Source: Vavraia culicis subsp. floridensis (Eukaryota; Microsporidia; Pleistophoridae). Taken from it: a DNA stretch of 64,000 nucleotides. Under the pieces are notes generated by a model. It saw only the letters and a list, made by a program, of their open reading frames with translations. It had not been told where the DNA came from and did not search any database. The translations under genes were made by a program, and so were the position numbers. The DNA is taken from assembly GCF_000192795.1 (NCBI RefSeq), contig NW_007360613.1, positions 1-64,000 on the forward strand, read 5' to 3'. Below, one piece after another: positions 23,113-32,707 of the stretch. Within the stretch, counting starts at the first letter, position 1; each line of letters begins with the position of its first letter.

Positions 23113-24294
23113 TTAATGACAACGATAAGTGCCCGTTAACTTATCATATTCACATGTTTCGGCACGACTACTACGCTTAACAACGGTTTCTTTAGTGTTT
23201 GAATGCACAAGCTTATCAAGATTGTCGCCTATCGATTCCTGGAAGCCTCGGGTGCCCCTCATAAATTCTTCATCCTCTTTTTCGAATGTCGATGTTCGCT
23301 TGCTCGTAGTCTCGTGTGTGTTTGCTGGTCGAATCGCCTTAACGGGTGTCTTTGTTTTAATAATTGCTGTATCCTGCTCGGCCTCTACCACTTTCGGGGC
23401 ATTAACTATCTCTGTGGTCTTGACAGGATTTACAAGTGTGACATCCGGTTCTTTTTCCACAACTAACCTCTTTGTTGCCGCTGGTTCCTGCTCCATAATG
23501 ATTTTCTTTGTCTTAGCGATCGGTTTTTCTTTAATTACAAGACTGCTGGGTTCGGGTTTTTTCACCACCACCTCCTTTTCCACAACAGGCGACGCGATAA
23601 CCTTCCTTACTACCGGTGTGGCGTGCTTAACTATTTTCTGTTCCTCAACAACTTGCACGTCAGGCTTTACCACCTCAGGCTCAACCTCAACACTCCTGAC
23701 AATCTCTCTGGGATTGTGCGCAACCACAACTTCGTTTCCAGTGAGAATCTCTTTGGCTGGTTTCACAGCATTCCTTCTTTCCAATGTGAGTACTTTCATC
23801 TTCGGTGATTCAACTTCTCTGGTCATCTCCGTTTTTACGGTAGGTACATCCAAAATCTCGCCTTCGGTGTTATTGAACTGTATCCTGAGCACATCAGGAC
23901 TATCACAGTCTTTAAGCGTCAATTCACTCTCTTGATTCACCCTCTCGATCGTGTTTGTAGGTGCTATACATTTCTCATTCTGGCGAACCAAATATGAAAG
24001 TCCCGTTTTGACGAGTTCCCACGTGCTTCTCATCTTTTGTCGCCTACACACCTTCACTCTCTGTTTTGTGTTATCATAGCACAGTCTGCTCCTTCCGAAT
24101 CGAAGAACGTAGCTGTCATTTTCACGAAACAGTCGGACATTGTGAACATTGCTCGATCTCAATTTGGTCTTGTCCATCAATTTCATGTAACCATGAGAGT
24201 TGGCTACAACTTTTGCGGGATCGTTCTCCCAAGCCATATATGTGATCGAACCACCAAGTGCGAACAGGAATTCCGATATGAGTAGAATCAGCAT
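23113..24294 (-). CDS. Secreted protein with N-terminal beta-trefoil-like domain and long charged tail, 393 aa
   Basis: It starts with a signal peptide (MLILLISEFLFALGG). A domain of about 140 residues follows, with LCYDNTKQRVKVC, a Trp-containing strand (STWELV), then EKCIAPT and LTLKDC. The spacing of the two C...C pairs and the Trp matches the neighbour at 25765, and the strand-turn pattern resembles ricin-B-type trefoils. Residues ~160-360 form a disordered tail of loosely repeated Val/Glu/Lys/Pro segments (EVVVKKPEP, VEKEPDVTLVNPVKTTEI). The end, CEYDKLTGTYRCH, carries two Cys. The domain plus signal suggests export to the spore wall, polar tube or host. No enzymatic motif. The lectin-like label is inferred from pattern, not shown. 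Confidence 0.75.
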   Translation of the reverse strand: MLILLISEFLFALGGSITYMAWENDPAKVVANSHGYMKLMDKTKLRSSNVHNVRLFRENDSYVLRFGRSRLCYDNTKQRVKVCRRQKMRSTWELVKTGLSYLVRQNEKCIAPTNTIERVNQESELTLKDCDSPDVLRIQFNNTEGEILDVPTVKTEMTREVESPKMKVLTLERRNAVKPAKEILTGNEVVVAHNPREIVRSVEVEPEVVKPDVQVVEEQKIVKHATPVVRKVIASPVVEKEVVVKKPEPSSLVIKEKPIAKTKKIIMEQEPAATKRLVVEKEPDVTLVNPVKTTEIVNAPKVVEAEQDTAIIKTKTPVKAIRPANTHETTSKRTSTFEKEDEEFMRGTRGFQESIGDNLDKLVHSNTKETVVKRSSRAETCEYDKLTGTYRCH

Positions 24295-25764
24295 TCGCTT
24301 TAGATAAGACCACTGTTTTATACAAAAATATGAAACAAATAAGCTTCATGTTGACGTACAAATGCGCGTGATTCGCAATCATACATTTTTAAAGGATTGT
24401 GGGTGGCTGTTCCATCACACAAATATTTCATGCTTTGCACCTCTTTACCTGCAACACCTTCCGAAACATTTGTCTGACAGAAGTACCGAGATGACGTGCT
24501 AGCGGTGGTTTGAGTATACTGTTAACGTGATTCAGGATTTTTACTCTTAATTTTACGACGTTATCAAAGAGAATATTTCGTTTGGCTATGGCAGTAAAAT
24601 GAATGATGTGGCATTCACACATGGATCAATATACGTGATTGCCTCATAAATAACACGAGGTAACGGCGTTGCTTAAGTAGCTAAGAAACTTAGTACACCT
24701 GTTAGTTGAATGTATAGCAGCATCTGCTAAAAACGACAGCACATTCCATATTTGGCATTAAAAAATATATCGATTAATTCGTCCGCTTGGTTCCTGAACT
24801 TTCTGATCATACGTTGTCCAATAGCTGTATATTTGGAATAACAGTACGATTCTTGTGTTAGGTACATGATACTCCCGTGTTAAAACACAAAATGTTTCAT
24901 TCACTTCACTGATAGGTTCATAATTGGAATCACATCAGTACGGGTAAAGCGATCTGTTTTTAATACATGAAATGTTTGTAATTACCATTTTATAATTGAA
25001 TATTAAACTGTAAAACTTTCTTGACCACTATTTTCCATACAATAGCTATAATACGTCTTTATTGTAGTATTCCTGTCATCGCAACACATGGCGCAAGTCT
25101 AACCAACCATCTTGTTAGAATTATTACCTGATATACCAACACATTAAATAAAGCGTTCACTTGGAACAACAATTTTAACCATGTTCCTCTCAGAACAAAC
25201 TCGTTTTTTACAATCCGTTGTTAGGAAAACGCTCAATCATCAAAGAAGTAACAGTGAATGAATGCTCAACTCACAATGGATCGTGCATCAGATATTAATT
25301 CATAGTTGAATGGCAATACACCATTAGATTCTAATCCGATAGTTGCTAAGTGCATCGTAGGAAGATACGGTTAAATTAATACTGTGTGTGGCGGCAGAAT
25401 TAGCTGCAATTACTGGTAAATACGTCCTCTGGCAATGAAAATTGGTGTAACACCATGTTCATTACGAATTAGAGCATTTTATTACTTTCAGCATCTATAC
25501 ATGGAAATAAAATGGTGGTACAGCTCATAAAAATCGCCCGATCGTATGCCGAGATATTTATATTACCGGGTCATACACCCAGATGCACTTGCTGTAGAAA
25601 CCTTAGAATGCAAGCATCATAGATACATTTATTTTATCGAGATCTTTTTATTTATACGAGATGAGGAGAAAGCCAATTTCGGTCCTAAGATACGTTCTGG
25701 GTGGCTAAGCTATCACCTGTCAAAAACTACTGTCATAAACTCTTGGAAAGGCAGATACTAACAC
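24295..25764. other. Intergenic between the two secreted-protein genes
   Basis: About 1.5 kb of AT-rich DNA with only short frames. No RNA gene or repeat is visible. Confidence 0.5.
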
Positions 25765-27486
25765 TCAACAAAACTCTATGTCATGAATCTTTGGGTGATT
25801 CTCGCGATCAAGTCCGCAGACATACATTGGTATACTACCGATCCGTGCAATCTTATCGTCATAGCTTCCAGATAAAATACCTGATATGTCAATGTCTTCA
25901 TCGTCGATTTCATCACAAAACAAACCTTTACATGTTGTGAACTCGTTTTTCCAATTTTCTTTGAATTTGTCACTTTGCTTTGCCACTATATTTGCATCAA
26001 TAGTGTATTTATCGTTATCACTGCCATTCATAAATAAAACATCGTTCTTCCTAATGAACTGTTCAAGGTTTTTCACATCCGATTTGTTAGCGTTCGTTCT
26101 TGTGTTTGAAGAATCAGCAAGTTTTTGTCTTGACGTTGATGTATCATCAAGCCATTCCTCAACCTGATCTATAAAGCTGTCGGACTCATCCCCGTAATGG
26201 TCTTTGTGTTCCTTATTTGTGCTTGTTTTGCCATTTTCGGTGTTTGAAAGCATGCTTGCATGTTTCGATTTATCTTTATCTGTAGTGTTAGGTATTACAT
26301 TCTCCTTTGACTGCTGAACTGCTCTTTCCTTTTGCTTTGTGAGGTCTTTTGTCGTAATATCTGCTTCGCCGTGCTTAATTACAACGTATTTTTTTGGTCG
26401 GTCGCCATGCACCCAGGCCTCATCCTTGGTCGCCGCGTTGTTCGATGCTGTTTCACCTTCCACGTTATCGGTACTGTCAACAGCTGACGCATCATCTATC
26501 TTTTTATTATAGGTGGGTTGTTTTACCACTACTAAACTATTTAACATTTTCTTATCCGCTGGCACTACTTCACTTCTTTGACGGAGATATCGGTCATTTT
26601 TAGGTGTATCAATAATGGTTAGTATTTCATCCGGATCTTCTGTGACAGATTTATCCAAGGTAACTTCCGTGCTATCCGGTTCCTCAACAATGGATGAGAA
26701 AATATTGCTGGTTTCGTGTAACGATGGTTCATCTATATGGTAACTCTCAACTGCATGATATGGATCTACCGATGTTGTTTCAATTGTCTTCGGTTTCAAT
26801 TCCACCTCCTCATCATATCCCTCATCGTCCTTATCTGTCTCATCTCCGTCTAATCCTGTTGTTGAGTGCTCGTTATTTTTATCGAGACCTTCATTCTCAT
26901 CATGACTCCTCGTTTTCTTGTTTGTAGGACCTGTAAGCTCCTCACTCGTCTCCTCGTTCACCGGTGACTCTGCGTATCCGGCTCTCACTGGCTGTATCAG
27001 TTCATCCGGATGACGATGCTCTATTCTCGGCATATAAAAGCGGTCGGAATGAACTCTAGCGTCGTTTACACCCACGATATCCCAGTGGTACAAAAAATTA
27101 TCCAAACACTTTCTTACAACAACATTATAACCACTTCCATCCATTCTAGACATTTTCAGACATCCATAGCCGTTTGTTATGTAATTTTTGTCGTTATAGC
27201 TATACGTCTTCCATCCCACCGCGTTCTCATCCGTGCACAGGTAGACATCACCGAACCGACTTTTGATGCACAGGAACTTGTCTCCAACCATGATTTTGAA
27301 CTTATCGTCTTCTTTTATGAATCTGAACGGCTCAACCTCTTTGGCTTTGATATCCTCAACTTTTATGGTGCCATTTTCCTCCATTAAATGCAGATTGTTA
27401 TCGTATCGGTGCAGCTTAATCCATCCAAGAGATCCAATTGGCTCTGCATCGATCAAAATCCCAAAAAACGGAACGAGAAGCAACAT
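25765..27486 (-). CDS. Secreted protein with N-terminal beta-trefoil-like domain and acidic tail, 573 aa
   Basis: I start at the ATG at 27486, giving the signal peptide MLLLVPFFGILIDAEP; upstream in frame there is only a GTG. The mature N-terminal ~140 residues (FRFIKEDDKFKIMVGDKFLC, VYLC, GWKTYSYNDKNYITNGYGCLKM, VVVRKC, YHWDIV) follow the same order of Cys and Trp as the protein at 23113-24294. A very acidic, Ser/Thr/Asp/Glu-rich region then runs to about residue 500. The last ~70 residues hold four Cys (TTCKGLFCDE, YVCGLD and a C-terminal Cys), perhaps a small disulfide module. The layout of signal peptide, folded head, disordered stalk and Cys-rich end fits a surface or polar-tube type protein. 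Function inferred only. Confidence 0.78.
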   Translation of the reverse strand: MLLLVPFFGILIDAEPIGSLGWIKLHRYDNNLHLMEENGTIKVEDIKAKEVEPFRFIKEDDKFKIMVGDKFLCIKSRFGDVYLCTDENAVGWKTYSYNDKNYITNGYGCLKMSRMDGSGYNVVVRKCLDNFLYHWDIVGVNDARVHSDRFYMPRIEHRHPDELIQPVRAGYAESPVNEETSEELTGPTNKKTRSHDENEGLDKNNEHSTTGLDGDETDKDDEGYDEEVELKPKTIETTSVDPYHAVESYHIDEPSLHETSNIFSSIVEEPDSTEVTLDKSVTEDPDEILTIIDTPKNDRYLRQRSEVVPADKKMLNSLVVVKQPTYNKKIDDASAVDSTDNVEGETASNNAATKDEAWVHGDRPKKYVVIKHGEADITTKDLTKQKERAVQQSKENVIPNTTDKDKSKHASMLSNTENGKTSTNKEHKDHYGDESDSFIDQVEEWLDDTSTSRQKLADSSNTRTNANKSDVKNLEQFIRKNDVLFMNGSDNDKYTIDANIVAKQSDKFKENWKNEFTTCKGLFCDEIDDEDIDISGILSGSYDDKIARIGSIPMYVCGLDRENHPKIHDIEFC

Positions 27487-28549
27487 TTTAAGAGTCACTC
27501 ACCATGGCTAAAATAAACAACTCTCAAACACAGTGTAAGAAAATGTATCTTGTTTCATAATTATTGATGTTATTAATTAATATACCACAGAAATACCGTG
27601 CAATTACTTGCTTGCGCACTAAATTATTATCTATGGTTTACCTTGCTCACAAACGATAACAAGCCTGCCAACTCAACACAGCATATCACATTTATACTCT
27701 CTGCTTCCATGGCGCCAAATTTTGTATATCGATTTGCTTGACAAGCCTTTTACCGAACAAGGAGATCTTTATAGTAAATACCGAGATTTATTCACTCCCT
27801 ATCGTAGAAATTAGCTGTATAACTTATGATCACTCTAGTTTTCCGTAAAAACCGACATATTCTTGTACTACTGCCAAATACTACTTCGTTGCATTTATTC
27901 CTCAACTTGATACGCGTCTTTTCGTTATACTAAGGCAAGTAATGTTCAAATTTCGCATTCTTGCTGCTGCACACTAGCACACCTATAGTACGGTATTAAA
28001 AACTTTTCTCACGATCAATATTTAGTTTTGCACCATTGCACCAGCTTTTACGCATCATAAAGTGCCAGTGTACTTTATTTTGAGCACTGCCAAGCGTGTT
28101 CATTCATTTGATTGATATCTTTCAATGCCGCAGATTGATGACAAAATAGCAAACTGAACAGGATAATTTAGTACTGAGCCTCTACCAATGCTATACGATG
28201 TACTAATCATGTTCGATACAGCACGCTAATACTTTGTGTTTAGCCCGTACCAAGCAACCGTTGCTTCAATCATGTTTTAATATTGTTACATCCGAGTTAC
28301 TGAGTAGATGAAACGATTATTTCCACTTAATACATGATTAATCAAAACTGTGAGTCACATAGAACGACATGTATCACAACAATACAGTTTTACTCATGAT
28401 AAGACACTGTGGTGTGTTAAAGTAATCATCGTCTTAACCTGTGTGTTAAAATCCGTCATGTATCAAGCAAATAAAATGGTACATTAAAGAACATCTTTAG
28501 TGCGGGTTCCGACAAACAAATTAAAGAACGTCTTGTACGGCCCGCACGA
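27487..28549. other. Intergenic, nothing recognised
   Basis: About 1.1 kb upstream of the secreted protein gene and before tRNA-Gly. AT-rich, no supported gene. Confidence 0.5.
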
Positions 28550-28620
28550 GCATCACTGGTCTAATGGTAGAATTGCTGCTTGCCATGCAGTAGGTCCGAG
28601 TTCGATTCTCGGGTGATGCA
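28550..28620 (+). tRNA. tRNA-Gly (anticodon GCC)
   Basis: A complete 71-nt cloverleaf: acceptor GCATCAC/GTGATGC with discriminator A, D-loop TCTAATGGTAG, anticodon loop TTGCCAT (GCC), and T-arm with GTTCGATTC. It is identical over its whole length to the copy at 58222-58292. Confidence 0.95.
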
Positions 28621-28717
28621 TTTCTTTTGTATGCATCTGTGCAGCTCATCACATCATGCACAAACTTGAAATTGACACAGCAAACATGAACCGAACACAG
28701 GTAGGAGAATCAATAAT

Positions 28718-29185
28718 TTATTTATATTTCTGCACATCGCTGTAAAACTGCCTCATTTTCTCCTTGGTTTCGCTTCTCTCCTCTCTTTGCAGTTGCACAC
28801 TTTTTTTCGCTCTTTCCACAGCTTTGCGTTTTATCCTCCTGTCCGTCTTGTCAACTATCCTGTTCTTCTCCACTCTTCTGGTTTTCTTGATCAAGCCTTC
28901 ATCGTGTGTTTTCATGTGTACGAACCGCTTGACATACTCTTCTAGGAGTGCATTGTCTTTCGTTTGCAGATATTTGTACATTTCTACGGTGAAGACAGGG
29001 TGCGCTGATCGTATGTACGCTTTGATAAACCGAATCATGCTGTCCGCTTCTATACCGTCGTATGGACCCTTTGTAAGCCATATGGCTACTTTCTGTGAGC
29101 TTTCGCTGGTCATTTTTTGAAGATGAGGCTCAATAGCGAGCAAGTTCTTGTGGCTCAGTTTTTTTGTTCTGATAATTTTGTCCAT
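28718..29185 (-). CDS. Hypothetical basic helical protein, 155 aa
   Basis: An ATG frame preceded by ACCCT directly before the start, which supports the call. The first ~90 residues look globular and helical (KNLLAIEPHLQKMTSESSQKVAIWL, then VFTVEMYKYLQTKDNALLEEYVKRF). Residues ~100-155 are extremely Lys/Arg/Glu-rich and probably one long helix, as in many nucleolar or RNA-binding proteins. No signal peptide, membrane segment or Cys motif. I do not recognise the family; a ribosome-assembly role would be a guess from charge alone. Confidence 0.7.
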   Translation of the reverse strand: MDKIIRTKKLSHKNLLAIEPHLQKMTSESSQKVAIWLTKGPYDGIEADSMIRFIKAYIRSAHPVFTVEMYKYLQTKDNALLEEYVKRFVHMKTHDEGLIKKTRRVEKNRIVDKTDRRIKRKAVERAKKSVQLQREERSETKEKMRQFYSDVQKYK

Positions 29186-29767
29186 AGGGTGATAATTTCG
29201 TGCAGCGTTACATAAGTCAAATTTTCGAGATTGATATGAACGGTTTGTTGATGTCTACAGCAACGTATATTATCACACAGCATCCTATCAAACGAGCCTG
29301 CAATGTTCGGTTCAATAGCTCGGTAATGTTTGTGTGAGAACGTGCAAAAACTGCCTTAACTGCCGGACTTGTTTAGGATCTGTGTGTGGCATGATAACGC
29401 TTAAATACAGCATTTTATACGCATTTGCAGATTCGCAGACAGAAATACATCGCGGTTACACCAAAAACAAAGGCTTGTAAAACTGTAACTCGTTTACAGC
29501 CGTTTTTTCAAACGTAGAGGGATCGATTTTGGACCAACAACTGCGACTTCGTGTATAATTCTTGATTCTTTCGGTCAAGAGCACATTGCACGGATCAACT
29601 GAGCGATTTGCCATGTGAGGCTTGTTAAGAATGGTTTGTGCATCTTCTTCTCGATGTTGCTGCACTGCTGAAATACAACACCTTGCTACTTTCCACCAAT
29701 AATGGTGATTTGTTCGTGTACTATCTGCTAAAAGCGAACACACATTCCTACACGGCATTGTCACGTT
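29186..29767. other. Intergenic; one weak antisense-prone frame
   Basis: A minus-strand frame (29456-29757 from its first ATG) starts just beyond the stop of the transporter gene, but it has no recognisable content and an opposite-strand frame overlaps it. I do not accept it as a gene. Confidence 0.4.
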
Positions 29768-31060
29768 TTATCTACGCTGCTGCACGGCGTATCCATCAGG
29801 TATTTCTTTGGTTATCATTTCATAGTACCATGGGTATTCGTACATGAAGTCTCCCCTATAAATGGTGTAGAGGAAGAAAACAACACGTGCTAAGTACCTG
29901 TGGAAAGCGCTGTACAGCACAGAGCAACCTATTATAAAAACCAATGGGAAGCAATGGTACTCACCCGTGAGTCCCGCCTTGATAAGAACATTGGCACCGA
30001 ACATAACGTGGTAAAAACTAACATACGCACATAAATACGATGTCATGTGGAGAACGAACAGCTGTGTGGTGGTTCCATCAATTTTTAGGAATGTTTTTTC
30101 GTTTGGGGTGATCACAGTTTTCAGCTGAGCACACGTTAGCGCAAATGATTTCCCTGATATGGCCAAGTAAATTACAAACCAGTCGTATCGGCATCGATTG
30201 TGTATGATAAAGGAGTAGCCCGGTATTCCTTGCACGTATACAACATCAGGTCTATCAAGGTCGGACGGTATATTCATAAGCTTTAGAAATACACGCGGGA
30301 ATTCACTGAGCAAAAGTGAACCAAAGCAATAAAACATGTTTTTGACCGAAATCACGATTTTACCACGAAAGGAAATGTTGTGGTACACGATATGGCAGTA
30401 CAGCAACGAGCTCATGAATATGCCGATAATGTCATGGCATACTACTAATTTGGTCAGTAAAATCGCCACAGCAAGGATAGGAAATAACTTGCGCAGGACC
30501 GAGCTCTTGTCCGACAGAATGAAATAATTCTCAACCGCAAAGAACACGATCAGTTGTGCATAACACAGTAACAGCACAATAATAATAGGCAAATAGAACG
30601 TTACAATCATCTTCATGCCTATTCGTGTCAGCAGTCCCACAAAAAGCTTGTCCGAGGTGTTTAAAACGAAATAGAGCGCCACGAACACTGCGATCATGGC
30701 GAATAGGTACAACATAAACGGAACAATACCGAGACGAAATATGTATATCATGTTTAAGAAAGGGAGAATGCTCAGAAATAGCAGCACTTTGCCATGTGAT
30801 ACCAAAAGGAGCATCATCAGGTGAATCGTAAAATAAACTATCGGAAATAATAGGCTGTAGATTACAACACTCGTTGGTACATACTCATCCAAACACGTGC
30901 AAGGTTCGTGTTTTGCTCTTAAAAGCATCGTCAAATAATAAAACATGACCAGAGCTAAATAGATAAAAATACACCTTTTATCGTTGTACCTCCTTTTGAT
31001 TGGCCGTAGAAAGCTGTTCATGAGCAGAGAGATGGGGAAACAATATCGTGCTTTTAACAT
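29768..31060 (-). CDS. Choline-transporter-like (CTL/SLC44/Pns1) membrane protein, 430 aa
   Basis: A multipass protein with about ten hydrophobic helices and a C-terminal cytosolic tail. Two regions resemble the CTL core. The first is VKNMFYCFGSLLLSEFPRVFLKL, like the family's 'SxGSixxgSLixxxxR' segment. The second is RYDWFVIYLAISGKSFALTCAQ, like 'NxxAYxxiaixGxsFxxSA', followed by the last helices (FIIGCSVLYSAFHRYLA) and an aromatic tail. The family includes proteins linked to choline uptake; substrates are uncertain for many members. Microsporidia depend on host-derived nutrients and lipid precursors, so such a carrier would fit. It is shorter than animal CTLs (~650 aa), mainly through loss of the extracellular loop. 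ATG at 31060; a second ATG lies 13 codons in, at 31021. Confidence 0.65.
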   Translation of the reverse strand: MLKARYCFPISLLMNSFLRPIKRRYNDKRCIFIYLALVMFYYLTMLLRAKHEPCTCLDEYVPTSVVIYSLLFPIVYFTIHLMMLLLVSHGKVLLFLSILPFLNMIYIFRLGIVPFMLYLFAMIAVFVALYFVLNTSDKLFVGLLTRIGMKMIVTFYLPIIIVLLLCYAQLIVFFAVENYFILSDKSSVLRKLFPILAVAILLTKLVVCHDIIGIFMSSLLYCHIVYHNISFRGKIVISVKNMFYCFGSLLLSEFPRVFLKLMNIPSDLDRPDVVYVQGIPGYSFIIHNRCRYDWFVIYLAISGKSFALTCAQLKTVITPNEKTFLKIDGTTTQLFVLHMTSYLCAYVSFYHVMFGANVLIKAGLTGEYHCFPLVFIIGCSVLYSAFHRYLARVVFFLYTIYRGDFMYEYPWYYEMITKEIPDGYAVQQRR

Positions 31061-32707
31061 TTGAAAAGAGAAAATTGAAGGGAAAGCCTAAATCGGATGC
31101 CTATAGGATCATAACACGCGCCAACATATCTAAAGAGGTTGTTGAATGAGAGATTCAACAAATTAATGAATCAACACGGATAGTAAAAGGATAAACTACA
31201 AATTTAATGGCAGCCTGTTAAATAACACCATGAATTATGGTTCGTAGTTTCGTATCGATCAAGTGCCTGCCATGGCACCATCAACTGCGGTGGTGATTAC
31301 AAATGTTTTGTACTGATGAACGCATGACTAGATCAGGTAAGATGAGAGTATGTCATGAATATTATAAAGGATGAATAGACTGCATCCAGCAGTATACACC
31401 ATGAACTGGTGTTATAAACGGGATAAGAGCGCATTTAAGTGCTCCATCATAGAATTTTATCCATATCGCTTATTATTACGGTGCAAGCAGCTTCAGTTCA
31501 CGCAAAGTTGTGCTGAAGGTATGTTCTTCACGGTTGAGGTCATGTATTATCCTAATACCTACCTTTAATCATTTTTTTAGTCTTTTTGCCCAATTTATTC
31601 TTTTCCTCTGATATGAAAGTCTTTGGTACCAATGTCATAATTGACATGCAGCAATATGAAAGATGATAGTAGTGACCTACCACAAAGCGGGGAGACCGCT
31701 TCCCACATAATATTATAATAGATAAATATACTTTTACATCAATAAGAAACAAGCTATTCGCCAGAGTTAAGCTAAAAGCAGTGATAAGATTGCCATAGCT
31801 ATTTATCAATAAAGACCAAATTAATAATTAGAAGTTAACAAATTGCGAAACTGTTACGACAGGAGAAGTGTGGTCGAACTGCAGAACACCTAAGCCGCAT
31901 TTGATGCTTGGCATAATCACAGGCCTTGAACAACACCGAGGAACAATATTGATTTAGGTCTAACAAGCCGGTCACCCAAAATAACTTTAATATAGGTGCA
32001 TTGTCACATTCCATCACTCAATCAATTTCAGTTCATACTACTTTCAAAGAATTAAAATCACAGGACCATTTCACAATAACATACCTAAAATATTTGCTAT
32101 CAGGTAATAAAACTGGTAAATATTCGGTTAACAGTCATGGTATTTGTAACATATTATGATGCCGGCAACGATACCAAGAATAAGTTGGAAACCGACACAT
32201 ACACTAATACCTGTCCTATACCAACGATTCAGCATGGAATATTCATAATACTACCGCTCAGGCAATATTTTTGTTGCACGAACAACTCCAGCTTGTGTTG
32301 GAGCGTGCTATAGTTTGGCTCTGTTTCTTCGTCTAGGAACAAGTAAAAGGACGAAAGCGTTGTTTCAGCACCAATAAAAGGTATCAATCATCGGATAGCA
32401 CCGCCATTAATTGCACAAATAGAGCAGTGAACATGAAATGAGGATATCATGGCGATACCGGATTAAAGGAGCTGGGCAGAAAAAGGCATCGGTTCATCAA
32501 ATATGGAGTTAAACATTGATGCATTACAGTGGCAGGTAGAAGAACGCCAGAGAACCTTTGGCATTGCCCTTGGTATTCCTGAACCGTGAAGACCCTTAAT
32601 TATTATGTGAACAACACTGCATCGGTGCTGCAAAGAATCGAAGTTGACGGCAACGCTTTCACAGGAACAATCCAAGTTTTCATAAAAAATGTGCACGCCC
32701 CTCGAGC
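31061..32707. other. Intergenic, 1.6 kb, no supported gene
   Basis: It lies between divergent genes (CTL-like to the left, TOP2 to the right) and should contain both promoters. Only short AT-rich frames are present. The last ~250 bp carry minus-strand frames that are shadows of the TOP2 start. Confidence 0.5.
32698..32701 (+). promoter_or_regulatory. CCCC run upstream of TOP2
   Basis: C-run six bases before the TOP2 ATG, one of the start-proximal C/G-runs in this window. Confidence 0.45.

Noticed and set aside
23129..23935. Plus-strand Ser/Thr-rich open frame of 268 codons
   Set aside because: Mirror of the Val/Glu/Lys-rich tail of the minus-strand secreted protein. Low complexity and no domain; the minus-strand frame has a signal peptide and a structured head.
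29456..29757. Minus-strand frame of about 100 codons just past the transporter stop
   Set aside because: No family, no C/G-run, and an overlapping opposite-strand frame. Considered a chance frame.
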